From Mesorhizobium sp. WSM4306 (GTDB lineage Bacteria > Pseudomonadota > Alphaproteobacteria > Rhizobiales > Rhizobiaceae), in assembly GCF_007003975.1 (NCBI RefSeq), contig NZ_VFTC01000013.1, positions 106,378 to 170,377 of the forward strand: DNA of 64,000 nucleotides, in the 5' to 3' direction. How positions within the stretch are numbered: the first letter of the stretch is position 1; every line of letters starts with the position of its first letter. The notes beneath the pieces are model-generated. The model was not told the origin of the DNA. It made no database searches and saw only the letters and a list, made by a program, of their open reading frames with translations. Of the stretch, positions 35,703 through 44,506 are shown in pieces. A program made the position numbers and the translations under genes.

Positions 35703-37181
35703 TCAGAGCTTGCCGGCGATGTAGCGCGTCAGCGTCGCGCGCGCGCCATTCGCCCACAAGACGTTGAGCGCATGGGCGAAGGCCTCGGCGAAAGGCGCCG
35801 AGCGGCCGACATCGCCATAGATATCCTCCATCGCAAGCCAGGCGCCGGGCGTGTCCTTCGCCGCCTTGGCGGCTGCCTGCAGCCGGTCCCAGCTCGGATC
35901 GTTGGCTTCGATGACGGCGCCGCTGTCGGTGGTGCCGAAGCAGTAGCGGCACCACAGTGCTGATTCCAGCGCGAGACCCGCGACGCTTTTGCCGGCTTTC
36001 AGCCGGTTTGCAATGGTCGGGATTATGAATTTCGGCTGCCGGTTGGAACCGTCGAGGCAAAGCCGGCGGATGGTGTCGCCGATCTTGGGGTTGGAAAAGC
36101 GATGCTCGATGAGCTGGTAATAATCCTCCAGCACGGTGTCCGGCACCGGCGGCACGGTCGGGATGATCTCGTCATGTTCGAGCTTGGCCAGGAAGCCGCG
36201 CACCAGCGGCTCCTGCATCGCCTCATGGACGAAATGGATGTCCATCAGTCCTGCCGGATAGGCGATGGTGGCATGGCCGCCATTGAGGATGCGGATCTTC
36301 ATCAGCTCATAGGGGGCAACGTCCTTGACGAACTGCACGCCGACCTTTTCCAGCGGCGGGCGACCGTCGGTGAAATGATCCTCCAGCACCCATTGCTTAA
36401 ACGGCTCGCAGAACACCGGCCAGTTGTCTTCGAGGCCGAACTCCGTGGCCAGGATGCCGCGCTCGCGATCGGAGGTCGCCGGCGTGATGCGATCGACCAT
36501 GCCATTCGGGAAGGCGACGTTGTCGCTGACCCAGTTGGCCAGATCCTCATCGATCAGGCGGGCGAGGCCGATGACGCCGTCCGATGTGACATGGCCGTTG
36601 TGAGGAATGTTGTCGCAGGACATGACGGTGAACGGCACGATGCCGTCGGCGCGGCGGCGCATCAGCCCGGCAAGGATGAGGCCGAACACCGTCTTCGGCG
36701 TCGTGCCTGCCTGCGCATCGGCGACGATGTCGGGATGGGTCGGGTTGAACTTGCCCGACGCCGGATCGATGAAATAGCCGCCTTCGGTGATGGTCAGCGA
36801 GACGATCTTGATTGCTGGATCGGCAAGCTGGTCGATGATGGCATCCGCATCGCCGGGCGTCAGGAAGTCGATCATCACGCCCGTAACGCGGGCGCTCATA
36901 TGATCGGAATCCTGCTCGACCACGGTGGTCAGCCAATCCTGTTCCTGCAGCTTGGAACGGCCGACCTTCTCGCCCTCGAAGACGCCGGCGCCGATCAATG
37001 CCCAGTCATGGCCGATGCCCGCATTGAAGAGGTCGTCGAGATAGACGGCCTGGTGCGAGCGGTGGAAATTGCCAACGCCGAAATGGACGATGCCGGGTTT
37101 GAGCCTGGCGCGGTCGTACTGCGGACCGGCAACCTTGGCGGGGAGCTTGGAGAGGGTGGAGGAAGAGAGTTTCACGGTCAT
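35703..37181 (-). CDS. mtlK: Mannitol 2-dehydrogenase family protein
   Basis: A 492-residue NAD-dependent polyol dehydrogenase of the long-chain mannitol dehydrogenase family. It has the N-terminal nucleotide-binding block IVHFGVGNFHRSHQAVYLDD, then FTVMSCDNIPHNGHV, and the catalytic region KIRILNGGHATIAYPAGL with the conserved Lys and the Asn/His pair. The length matches MtlK of Rhodobacter. It oxidises D-mannitol to fructose and often D-arabitol to D-xylulose. It is preceded by the sorbitol dehydrogenase-like SDR gene and the smoEFGK transporter. The spacer to the SDR gene is 172 bp and has nothing I recognise. Confidence 0.92.
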   Translation of the reverse strand: MTVKLSSSTLSKLPAKVAGPQYDRARLKPGIVHFGVGNFHRSHQAVYLDDLFNAGIGHDWALIGAGVFEGEKVGRSKLQEQDWLTTVVEQDSDHMSARVTGVMIDFLTPGDADAIIDQLADPAIKIVSLTITEGGYFIDPASGKFNPTHPDIVADAQAGTTPKTVFGLILAGLMRRRADGIVPFTVMSCDNIPHNGHVTSDGVIGLARLIDEDLANWVSDNVAFPNGMVDRITPATSDRERGILATEFGLEDNWPVFCEPFKQWVLEDHFTDGRPPLEKVGVQFVKDVAPYELMKIRILNGGHATIAYPAGLMDIHFVHEAMQEPLVRGFLAKLEHDEIIPTVPPVPDTVLEDYYQLIEHRFSNPKIGDTIRRLCLDGSNRQPKFIIPTIANRLKAGKSVAGLALESALWCRYCFGTTDSGAVIEANDPSWDRLQAAAKAAKDTPGAWLAMEDIYGDVGRSAPFAEAFAHALNVLWANGARATLTRYIAGKL

Positions 37182-37353
37182 CTGCTTTACCCTTTTGCCG
37201 GTGCTTACCCGTTCGCCGGCCTGACAATTCCGCCCTCAACCCTTCAGGAGAGTGCGGGGCGGCACGCGCCTTTGGCATTCATGCCGCCCCGCCCCGCGAC
37301 GCCTTTCTCCCCGGAGGAAAGGGATAGGCGCCTCCCCCCTCAACTCGTCCGCC

Positions 37354-38124
37354 TCAACTCATCCATTGGCCGCCATCGACATTGTAGGTCTGGGCGACGA
37401 TGTATTCGGCGTCATCGCTGGCCAGGAACACGGCCATGCCGGTCAGGTCCTCCGGCTTGCCCATGCGGCCGTAAGGCACGCCCTCGCCGACCAGCCGCTT
37501 CTTCTCGCCCTTCGGCCGGTTCTCATACTTGGCGAACAGCGCGTCGACCTCATCCCACATGTCGCTGTCGACGACACCCGGTGCGATGCCATTGACGTTG
37601 ATGCGGTGCTTGATCAGGTCGAGCCCCGCCGATTGGGTCAGCGAGATGACCGCGGCCTTGGTGGCGCAGTAGACACCGACCAGCGGCTCGCCGCGCCGTC
37701 CGGCCTGACTCGCGATGTTTATGATCTTGCCGCCCTTGCCGCGTGCGATCATTGAGCGGGCTGCGGCCTGCAGCATGAACAGCGTACCGGCGACGTTGAC
37801 CGAAAACAATTTGTCGTAGCTCGCCTTGGTGATATCGATGATCGGCGCCAGGTCGAACAAAGCGGCGTTGTTGATCAGTATGTCGAGGCCGCCGGTTCTT
37901 GTCTCGACCGCCTTGACCGCCGCCTCGATCGAAGCGAGGTCGGAGACGTCGAGCCTGACCGCATAGGCCTTGGCGCCAATCTCTGAGGCTGTCTTTTCGG
38001 CAGCCGCCAGATTGATATCGGCAATGGCGACGGTCGCGCCCTCGCGCACATAGGCTTCGGCGAAGGCCCTGCCGATGCCGCGCGCGGATCCGGTGATCAG
38101 CGCCGATTTGCCTTTCAGCCTCAC
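37354..38124 (-). CDS. smoS: Sorbitol dehydrogenase (SDR family, SmoS-like)
   Basis: A 256-residue classical short-chain dehydrogenase, the same length as SmoS of Rhodobacter sphaeroides. TGSARGIG (residues 11-18) binds [14 protein letters not shown] follows, the catalytic Ser is in [11 protein letters not shown] and Tyr/Lys in [10 protein letters not shown], and it ends [12 protein letters not shown]. The start is the GTG at 38124, overlapping the ATPase stop as GTGA; a far longer open frame upstream is the shadow of smoK. It should oxidise D-sorbitol to fructose, and possibly galactitol or other hexitols. Confidence 0.9.
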   Translation of the reverse strand: MRLKGKSALITGSARGIGRAFAEAYVREGATVAIADINLAAAEKTASEIGAKAYAVRLDVSDLASIEAAVKAVETRTGGLDILINNAALFDLAPIIDITKASYDKLFSVNVAGTLFMLQAAARSMIARGKGGKIINIASQAGRRGEPLVGVYCATKAAVISLTQSAGLDLIKHRINVNGIAPGVVDSDMWDEVDALFAKYENRPKGEKKRLVGEGVPYGRMGKPEDLTGMAVFLASDDAEYIVAQTYNVDGGQWMS

Positions 38125-39125
38125 TGCGTCAGCGCCTTTCCGTCGGGGCCGAAGCGATGCATCCGAACCTTGTCGGGCGTGAGGTAGATGGTGTCGCCGT
38201 GACGGACGGGCATTTCGCCGTCGGCGCGCACGGTCAGCGTGCCTACCCCATCGGCCTGGACGTGCAGGAAGGTGTCGGATCCGAGATGCTCGGCAACGCC
38301 GACGGTGGCTTTCCAGTCGCCCGCCGTGGTCGAGATGTTCATGTGCTCGGGACGGATGCCGATGGTCTTTGCGTTGTATTTCGCGGCTGGCGCGCCTTCG
38401 ATCAGGTTCATCTTCGGCGAACCGATGAAGCCGGCGACGAACAGGTTCTTCGGCGACTTGTAGAGTTCCATCGGCGAGCCGACCTGTTCGATGTTGCCAG
38501 CGTTGAGCACGACGATCTTGTCCGCCATGGTCATGGCCTCGATCTGGTCGTGGGTGACGTAGATCATCGTCGTCTTGAGCTGATGGTGCAGCTCGCTGAT
38601 TTCCAGCCGCATGGTGCCGCGCAGTGCGGCATCTAGGTTGGACAGCGGTTCGTCGAACAGGAAGGCCGAAGGCTGGCGCACGATGGCGCGGCCGATGGCG
38701 ACGCGCTGGCGCTGGCCGCCGGAGAGCTGGCCGGGCCGGCGCTCGAGGTAGTTGGTGAGGTTGAGCACGCGGGCGGCGTCCTTCACCTTCTTGTCGATGG
38801 TCGCTACATCCTCGCCGGCCATCTTCAGCGGGAAGCCGATATTCTTGGCCACCGTCATATGCGGGTAGAGCGCATAGGACTGGAACACCATGGCCAGCTT
38901 GCGCTTGGCCGGCGCCTCGCCGGTGACGTCGCGGCCATCGATGTTGATGGTGCCGCCGCTGGTATCCTCGAGACCGGCGATGAGACGCAGCAGCGTGGAC
39001 TTGCCGCAACCCGACGGGCCGACGAAGACGACGAACTCGCCATTCTCGATGACCAGGTCGAGACCCGGAATGATGACCGTCGATCCGAAATGCTTGGAGA
39101 CGTTCTTGAGCGTGATGTTTCCCAT
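38121..39125 (-). CDS. smoK: Polyol ABC transporter ATPase (SmoK-like)
   Basis: A 334-residue MalK-type ATPase. Walker [18 protein letters not shown]-loop [12 protein letters not shown], signature [15 protein letters not shown], Walker [17 protein letters not shown]-loop [11 protein letters not shown], then a C-terminal regulatory domain with [18 protein letters not shown] lies upstream of ATG 39125. It energises the permeases at 39232 and 40265 for polyol uptake. A family B repeat lies between it and the upstream permease. Its stop overlaps the smoS start. Confidence 0.92.
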   Translation of the reverse strand: MGNITLKNVSKHFGSTVIIPGLDLVIENGEFVVFVGPSGCGKSTLLRLIAGLEDTSGGTINIDGRDVTGEAPAKRKLAMVFQSYALYPHMTVAKNIGFPLKMAGEDVATIDKKVKDAARVLNLTNYLERRPGQLSGGQRQRVAIGRAIVRQPSAFLFDEPLSNLDAALRGTMRLEISELHHQLKTTMIYVTHDQIEAMTMADKIVVLNAGNIEQVGSPMELYKSPKNLFVAGFIGSPKMNLIEGAPAAKYNAKTIGIRPEHMNISTTAGDWKATVGVAEHLGSDTFLHVQADGVGTLTVRADGEMPVRHGDTIYLTPDKVRMHRFGPDGKALTQ

Positions 39126-39157
39126 GGTTTCCTCCCCGAGGGGTAACTATTTGGTTT

Positions 39158-39205
39158 ACGCAATTCCGGACGGAAAACCGCTACACACTTTTCCTGGAAT
39201 TGCTT
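39158..39205. repeat. Dispersed intergenic repeat (family B) inside the polyol operon
   Basis: A near-consensus family B unit, beginning ACGCAATTCCGGACGGAAAA and ending TGGAATTGCTTA. It lies between the smoG-like and smoK-like genes, so it should be transcribed within the operon mRNA, where its ends (CAATTCC/GGAATTG) can pair into a stem. Confidence 0.8.
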
Positions 39206-39231
39206 AGCCGGTTGCTTCAGGCAGTTTCGGT

Positions 39232-40056
39232 TTACTTCACGGCTCCGAACGTCAGGCCGCGCACCAGCTGCTTCTGGCTGAACCAGCCCATGATTAGGAT
39301 TGGGGCGATGGCCAGCGTCGAGGCCGCCGAAAGCTTGGCCCAGAACAAGCCTTGCGGGCTTGAGAACGAACTGATGAAGGCCGTCAGCGGCGCCGCCTCG
39401 GTGGTGGTCAGACGGATGGTCCAGAACGCTTCGTTCCATGCCAGGATGATGTTGAGGAGCATGGTCGACGCTATGCCCGGCACAGCCATCGGGGTCAGCA
39501 CATAGGCGATCTCGCCCCACAGGGTAGCGCCGTCCATGCGCGCCGCTTCGAGGATTTCGCCAGGGATTTCGCGGAAGTAGGTATAGAGCATCCAGATCAC
39601 GATCGGCAGGTTGATCAGCATCAGCATGACCATCAAGCCGATGCGGCTGTCGAGCAGGCCGGTGTCGCGGAAGATCAGGTAGATCGGGAACAGCACCGCG
39701 ACCGCCGGCATCATCTTGGTCGAGAGCATCCACATCAGGATGTCCTTGGTCCGTTTGCCCGGCGAAAAGGCCATCGACCAGGCGGCCGGAACCGCGACGA
39801 TCAGGGCCAGGATGGTCGAGCCGACCGAGAGCAGCACCGAGTTGAAGAAGAACTTGAAGTAGCCGCTCTGCGCCTGGACCTCGGTATAGCTCTCGAACGT
39901 CCCCGACGGGATCAGGGCGAAGCCCTGGATGGCCTCCTGCTCCGACTTGAACGAGGTGATGATCGTATAGAGGATCGGGAAGAAGATCAGCAGCGCGACG
40001 ATCCAGGCGGCGCCGGTCGCAATGACCTTGTGTTGGGTGGTGACTGCACGTGCCAT
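39232..40056 (-). CDS. smoG: Polyol ABC transporter permease (SmoG-like)
   Basis: A 274-residue MalG-type inner-membrane permease with six spans. The docking loop is EAARMDGATLWGEIAYVLTP, preceded by LPIVIWMLYTYFREIPGEIL, and LNIILAWNEAFWTIRLTTTE is the family's late conserved block. It partners with the SmoF-like permease. Upstream, 208 bp of hairpin-forming repeats separate it from that gene, unusual inside an operon. Confidence 0.91.
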   Translation of the reverse strand: MARAVTTQHKVIATGAAWIVALLIFFPILYTIITSFKSEQEAIQGFALIPSGTFESYTEVQAQSGYFKFFFNSVLLSVGSTILALIVAVPAAWSMAFSPGKRTKDILMWMLSTKMMPAVAVLFPIYLIFRDTGLLDSRIGLMVMLMLINLPIVIWMLYTYFREIPGEILEAARMDGATLWGEIAYVLTPMAVPGIASTMLLNIILAWNEAFWTIRLTTTEAAPLTAFISSFSSPQGLFWAKLSAASTLAIAPILIMGWFSQKQLVRGLTFGAVK

Positions 40057-40094
40057 GGATCAGGTCCTCCCGTATCTGCGATGGTGGAGGCAGG

Positions 40095-40245
40095 GTCGAC
40101 CCCCACTCCGGTTTGCTGCGCAAACCACCTCTCCCCCGTTCGACGGGGTAGAGGAAAGGCGCGGCTTCGATGCAGGCGTTTCCTCTCCCCCGGGCAGGGG
40201 GAGAGGTGTCCCGCGCAGCGGGACGGAGTGGGGGTGGTTCAGCGC
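40095..40245. repeat. Hairpin repeats inside the polyol operon (family D)
   Basis: The spacer between two permease genes contains mirrored units: GTCGACCCCCACTCCG and CCTCTCCCCC at 40096-40137, and CTCTCCCCCGGGCAGGGGGA with GAGAGGTGTC and GGACGGAGTGGGGGTGG at 40183-40239. They match the blocks at 2223-2420. The inverted arrangement could fold into a long RNA hairpin in the transcript. Confidence 0.7.
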
Positions 40246-40264
40246 AAGCGACATCATCTCCCCC

Positions 40265-41137
40265 TTACTTGTCCAGGTTCTTGCCGACTGCGCGCATGGC
40301 GAAGAAGGCGACGATGTTGGCGAGAATGACGGCGATGACACCGCCGGCGGATGCCTGGCCGATTTTGAACTCCAGCAGCGCCTTCTGGTAGACGAGGAAG
40401 GGCAGGTTGGTGGAGGCGTAGCCGGGGCCGCCATTGGTGGTGACCAGGATCTCGGCATAGACCGACAGCAGGAAGATAGTCTGGATCAGGATGACGACGG
40501 TGATGGCGCGCGACATGTGCGGCAGCGTCAGATAGATGAAGCGGCTGACGAAGCCGGCGCCGTCCATCTCGGCGGCTTCCTTCTGTTCACCGTCCAGCGA
40601 CTGCAGCGCGGTCAAAAGGATCAGCGTGGCGAAGGGCAGCCATTGCCAGGCGACGATGATGATGATCGCCATCATCGGATGCTGCCCGAACCAGTCGATC
40701 GGTTGAGCCCCGAGGAAGCGCGCAATGTCGGCAAAGACGCCGTATTGCGGGTGCATGATCATGTTCTTCCAGACAAGCGCCGCCACCGGCGGCATGACGA
40801 AGAACGGTGAGATGACGAGGATGCGCACGATCCCCTGTCCCCACATCGGCTGATCGATCAAAAGCGCCAGCAGGATGCCGCCGATGACGGTGATCAGCAG
40901 CACGCTGCCCACCAGAACAAGCGTGTTGAGGATCGACTGCAGGAAGGCCGGGTTGGAATAGAACAGCGCGTAGTTGGAGAAGCCGACGAACCCGTCGCGG
41001 ATCGGATTGAGCGGATTGTACTGCTGGAAGGAGAACCACAGGGTGATGACCAGCGGCACGATCATCCAGACGAACAGCAGCACCACGGATGGCGCCATCA
41101 TGAAACGGGCAAGCGAACGGGTCTGCTGAGTAGCCAT
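40265..41137 (-). CDS. smoF: Polyol ABC transporter permease (SmoF-like)
   Basis: A 290-residue MalF-type inner-membrane permease. The ATG at 41137 has AAGG about 9 bases upstream; a GTG three codons earlier overlaps that site. Six spans are visible, with VVLLFVWMIVPLVITLWFSF first, the docking motif EAAEMDGAGFVSRFIYLTLP and VTTNGGPGYASTNLPFLVYQ, the conserved sugar-permease block. It is separated from the binding-protein gene by a strong hairpin. Confidence 0.91.
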   Translation of the reverse strand: MATQQTRSLARFMMAPSVVLLFVWMIVPLVITLWFSFQQYNPLNPIRDGFVGFSNYALFYSNPAFLQSILNTLVLVGSVLLITVIGGILLALLIDQPMWGQGIVRILVISPFFVMPPVAALVWKNMIMHPQYGVFADIARFLGAQPIDWFGQHPMMAIIIIVAWQWLPFATLILLTALQSLDGEQKEAAEMDGAGFVSRFIYLTLPHMSRAITVVILIQTIFLLSVYAEILVTTNGGPGYASTNLPFLVYQKALLEFKIGQASAGGVIAVILANIVAFFAMRAVGKNLDK

Positions 41138-41183
41138 GACGGTCACCCTTCAAGGTCAGCCAAATTTTCAAGTGTGTGAAAGA

Positions 41184-41211
41184 GGCCGCCCGAACTGGGA
41201 TTCGGGCGGCC
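41184..41211. terminator. Hairpin between binding-protein and permease genes of the polyol operon
   Basis: GGCCGCCCGAA and TTCGGGCGGCC form a perfect 11-bp stem with a 6-base loop, 46 bases beyond the binding-protein stop on the minus strand. There is no T-run. Likely a partial terminator or 3' mRNA protector. Confidence 0.55.
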
Positions 41212-41256
41212 GTTGCCGACCAGGAAGGCGGCCGGCAGTCGGCACCGGGAGGAGCC

Positions 41257-42567
41257 TTACTTGATATAACCGCCTTCGGTCATCGTTGCCGTGGCGGCGT
41301 CCTGGGCCTGCTTGAGCGCATCGTCGACGCTGGACTGGCCGGCAAGCGCCGCCGAGAACAGCTGACCGACGGTGGTGCCGAGACCCTGGAACTCAGGGAT
41401 GGCGACGAACTGGACGCCGACATAGGGCACCGGCTTGACGGTCGGATGCGTCGGGTCGGCGGCGTTGATGGAGTCCAGCGTCATTTTGGCGAACGGAGCC
41501 GCCTTCTGGTATTCGGCATTGGCGTAGAGCGAGGAGCGCGTGCCCGGAGGAACGTTGGCCCAGCCTTCCTTCGCCGCGACGAGCTCGGCATAGTGCTTCG
41601 AGGTCGCCCAGGAGACGAACTTCTGAGCCGCATCAGCCTTCTGCGTACCGGCGGGAATGGCCAGAGACCATGCCCACAGCCAGTTGCCGCGTTTGCCCAG
41701 ACCGTTGTCGGGAGCAAGAGCATAACCGACCTTGTCGGCGACAGTGGACGCTTTCGGGTCAGAGACGAATGAGGCGGCGACGGTGGCGTCGATCCACATG
41801 CCGCACTTGCCCTGCTGGAACAGCGCCAGGTTTTCGTTGAAGCCGTTGGAGGAGGCGCCCTCCGGGCCGTCGGCCTTCATCAGGTCGACATAGAATTGCA
41901 ACGTGTTCTTCCACTCCGGCTGATCGAACTGCGGCTTCCAGTTCTCATCGAACCAACGAGCGCCGAAGGAGTTCGACATCGCGGTCAGGAAGGCCATGTT
42001 CTCGCCCCAGCCGGCCTTGCCGCGCAGGCAGACGCCGTTCACGCCATTGGCGCGATCGGTCATCTTGTCGGCGGCCTGCTTGATGAAGTCCCAGGTCGGG
42101 GCATCGGGCATGGTCAGCCCTGCCTTCTCCATCAGGTCCTTGCGGTACATGACGAAGGAGCTTTCGCCGTAGAAGGGCGCGGCATAGAGCTTGCCGTCGA
42201 CCGATAGGCCGCCGGCGATGGCCGGGATGATGTCCTTGGCGTCATAGTCGTCGCCGAGCTTGTCGAGCGGCAGCAGCCAGCTCTGCTTGGCCCAGATCGG
42301 AACCTCGTAGGTGCCGATGGTCATCACGTCATACTGGCCACCCTTGGTGGCGATGTCGGTGGTGACGCGCTCGCGCAGCACGTTCTCCTCGAGCGTGACC
42401 CAGTTGAGCGTGATGTCGGGGTTTGCCTTGGTGAAGTCGTCCGTCAGCTTCTGCATGCGGACCATATCGCCATTGTTGACGGTGGCGATGGTGATGGATT
42501 CGGCATGCGCGGCGAAAGCGAAAGCGCTGGCCGACAACAGGCCCAGAGTGAGCGTGCGAAGTTTCAT
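41257..42567 (-). CDS. smoE: Polyol ABC transporter, periplasmic binding protein (SmoE-like)
   Basis: A 436-residue SBP_bac_1-type protein. ATG 42567 follows GGGAGG; upstream in-frame starts lack a signal peptide. The Sec leader has its core at LTLGLLSASAFAFA, cut after AHA. The mature domain has GQYDVMTIGTYEVPIWAKQS, APFYGESSFVMYRKDLMEKA and FQQKCGMWIDATVAA-like blocks of the sorbitol/mannitol-binding family. It is the first gene of the operon running to the FGGY kinase. A near-palindrome at 42610-42623 in its promoter region is a candidate regulator site. Mannitol, sorbitol or arabitol are probable ligands. Confidence 0.91.
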   Translation of the reverse strand: MKLRTLTLGLLSASAFAFAAHAESITIATVNNGDMVRMQKLTDDFTKANPDITLNWVTLEENVLRERVTTDIATKGGQYDVMTIGTYEVPIWAKQSWLLPLDKLGDDYDAKDIIPAIAGGLSVDGKLYAAPFYGESSFVMYRKDLMEKAGLTMPDAPTWDFIKQAADKMTDRANGVNGVCLRGKAGWGENMAFLTAMSNSFGARWFDENWKPQFDQPEWKNTLQFYVDLMKADGPEGASSNGFNENLALFQQGKCGMWIDATVAASFVSDPKASTVADKVGYALAPDNGLGKRGNWLWAWSLAIPAGTQKADAAQKFVSWATSKHYAELVAAKEGWANVPPGTRSSLYANAEYQKAAPFAKMTLDSINAADPTHPTVKPVPYVGVQFVAIPEFQGLGTTVGQLFSAALAGQSSVDDALKQAQDAATATMTEGGYIK

Positions 42568-42609
42568 CAAATTCCTCCCATGAACCAAGATGAGCATTTG
42601 CCTTGGTGC

Positions 42610-42623
42610 TGAGCAATTACTCA
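42610..42623. promoter_or_regulatory. Candidate SorC-type operator upstream of the polyol operon
   Basis: TGAGCAATTACTCA is a near-perfect palindrome (12 of 14 positions symmetric), 43 bases upstream of the smoE-like start. Related cores occur near the SorC-family gene: GCGCAATTGT at 45531 and GGCAATTGCT at 45551. The shared GCAATT core supports one regulator acting at both places. Confidence 0.45.
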
Positions 42624-42800
42624 CTCGGTGTTAATTATGTCAAGCCGGATTCGATGCTGCAGCGCAGCAAGCGAGGGCGCCGCGCGGTGTCGGGCGGGGA
42701 GAGAATATTGAATGGATTGGGAGGGCTGTCGGGCGCGATTACCAGACCGGCTTGATGCCAGCCATCGCAACCCCATCAATCATGGAGCCAGGGCAAACCC

Positions 42801-43031
42801 TCAGCCGTGGGCCGGATAGCTTCCGACGGAATATTCGAAAACCCCGCCATCGCGGGTTTGCTTGGCTCTGGTCAGCGTTTCCGTCACCCGGATCCAGCTA
42901 GCTTCATCCTTGCGCAGCCTAACTTCCCGGCCGATAGCCTTTACGGCAGCTTGAAACGGCGCCAATGCTTCGATCACATGCGTCATGCGCACGGTGTTGT
43001 TTTCGATTTCTTCGACACGATAGACTTTCAT
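42801..43031 (-). CDS. Small hypothetical protein
   Basis: A possible 76-residue cytoplasmic protein beginning MKVYRVEEIENNTVRMTHVI, with AVKAIGREVRLRKDEASWIR in the middle. The alternating charged/hydrophobic pattern looks like a small beta-alpha fold, more protein-like than the opposite-strand frame over the same bases. I know no family for it. The start could be 21 codons further upstream (43094). It stands alone between the polyol operon promoter and a LysR gene. Confidence 0.45.
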   Translation of the reverse strand: MKVYRVEEIENNTVRMTHVIEALAPFQAAVKAIGREVRLRKDEASWIRVTETLTRAKQTRDGGVFEYSVGSYPAHG

Positions 43032-43261
43032 CAGCCCGCTGATCGATCCTGTTTCAATCTGCTCAGGATTGATCCAATTCAATTGGGCCGCCACAAGCGC
43101 GCGGTCGGGTCGAGCCGGCGATATTGACAGTGTTTTTGTCAGGCTTGGTTAACCGGGCGGCCCGGCCGCGCCATGTCAGCCCACGAAAAGCGAGAATTGT
43201 CGAGAATCTGCGGCTCGACCCTGGAGACTCGACAAGCACCATTCCCGACTCAGTTTTCGCC

Positions 43262-44170
43262 TTAAGCGCAAGCGATCTCGGCCAGGATCCAGTCGCGGAA
43301 GGCGCGGATCTTCGGCACGTTACGGCGCGCCGTCGGATAGACCAGCCAATAGGCGTGGCCGTCGTCGCCAACCAGATTGAAGGGCTGGATCAGGCGGCCG
43401 GCGGCGAGCTCGGTCTTGAACAGCGCCGTGGTCAGGATCGCCACGCCATGGCCGGCGATCGCCGCATTCGCCTCATAGGCCTGCGCGCCCATGCTGGTGC
43501 CGGGACGGCTGGCAAGTTCATCCGCCGGCACGCCGGCCAGGGCGAACCATTCCCGCCACCAGATGTCGCCGGGATCGAGAATGGGCAGTTTGAACAGGTC
43601 GGCCGGTTCGTGGACGCCACCGATGCTGGCGGCGAGTGCCGGGCTGAGCACCGGGGTGAAATCGGCCTTGAACAGAAGGTGCGTTTCCACCCCCGGCCAT
43701 TTGCCGCTGCCTGAGCGGATGGCGATGTCCATGTCCTCGCGGGCGAAATCGATCACCCTGTTCGAGGTATCGACGCGCACCGCCAGCGACGGATTCGAGA
43801 GCTGGAAGGAGCCGAGATGCTGCGCCAGCCAGTTCGAGGCGAAGGTCAGCAGCGTCGACACGCACAGCACGCCATCAGCGCCGCCACGCGCGGCGGAATA
43901 GGCGCTCGAGAGCAGGCTGAACGCCTCGCTGACGGCGGGCGCCAGGCGCTGGCCGGGTTCGGTCAGCACGATCTGGCGCGGTTGGCGCAGGAACAGCGGC
44001 GAGCCGATACGCTCTTCCAGCAGCTTGATCTGGTAGCTGGCGGCGGCCTGCGTCATGCCCAGCTCCTGCGCGGCCTTGGTGAAGGAGAGATGTCGCGCGA
44101 CGGCCTCGAACACCCTGATTGCCTGCAGCGGCGGCAGTTGGGCGAGCTGTGGTGCCTTGAGTTCGGGCAT
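43262..44170 (-). CDS. LysR-family transcriptional regulator (GcvA-like)
   Basis: A 302-residue regulator with AAGGAGG upstream of its ATG. The helix-turn-helix is LQAIRVFEAVARHLSFTKAA then QELGMTQAAASYQIKLLEER; the effector domain contains VDTSNRVIDFAREDMDIAIR and SGSGKWPGVETHLLF, close to GcvA-type proteins. It is divergent from a DUF1127-like mini-protein gene at 44281 with a 110-bp shared promoter region, a frequent pairing in Rhizobiales, so that small gene is its likely target. Confidence 0.9.
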   Translation of the reverse strand: MPELKAPQLAQLPPLQAIRVFEAVARHLSFTKAAQELGMTQAAASYQIKLLEERIGSPLFLRQPRQIVLTEPGQRLAPAVSEAFSLLSSAYSAARGGADGVLCVSTLLTFASNWLAQHLGSFQLSNPSLAVRVDTSNRVIDFAREDMDIAIRSGSGKWPGVETHLLFKADFTPVLSPALAASIGGVHEPADLFKLPILDPGDIWWREWFALAGVPADELASRPGTSMGAQAYEANAAIAGHGVAILTTALFKTELAAGRLIQPFNLVGDDGHAYWLVYPTARRNVPKIRAFRDWILAEIACA

Positions 44171-44280
44171 AAGCCCTCCTTATGAGTCATGATCGACGTT
44201 TGATTGGAAGCAAGAGTCAATCAGACCGATATTTGGTGTCGAAGATCAATACAGTTCAAGCATAGCGGAGACTGAAGATC

Positions 44281-44466
44281 ATGACCACGGTACAGCAAAA
44301 GCTCCATTCGACCCCGGCGCAGAGCTGGTTTTCCGTGCTGGCGCACGAATTCTCGCAGCTTTTGAGCCGCCGGCGCGGCTACGTCGACGTCCGGGAATTG
44401 TCACCGCATCTGCAGCGCGACATGGGCTTCCTCGATGGCAACGACGTTTGCGGGCGGCATAAATAG
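44281..44466 (+). CDS. DUF1127-like mini-protein
   Basis: A 61-residue protein: SWFSVLAHEFSQLLSRRRGY then VDVRELSPHLQRDMGFLDG. The LSPHLQRDMGF block corresponds to the LPxHLLRDIGL core of DUF1127. GCGGAG lies about 10 bases upstream of the start. It is divergent from a LysR gene. It is less basic than the copy at 16735 and ends with a polar tail. Function of the individual protein unknown. Confidence 0.75.
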   Translation: MTTVQQKLHSTPAQSWFSVLAHEFSQLLSRRRGYVDVRELSPHLQRDMGFLDGNDVCGRHK

Positions 44467-44506
44467 CCGTGCCGATTTTATCAGCCGTGCCGATTTTATC
44501 GCTGGC

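Noticed and set aside
38125..39009. An N-terminal extension that would fuse the SDR to sequence over the ATPase gene
   Set aside because: That part is the ATPase gene read in another frame; the SDR starts naturally at the GTG overlapping its stop.
42807..43127. A 106-codon plus-strand ORF opposite the small hypothetical gene
   Set aside because: Its translation is irregular and rich in Arg/His/Phe runs; the minus-strand frame has a better charged/hydrophobic pattern. Neither is certain.
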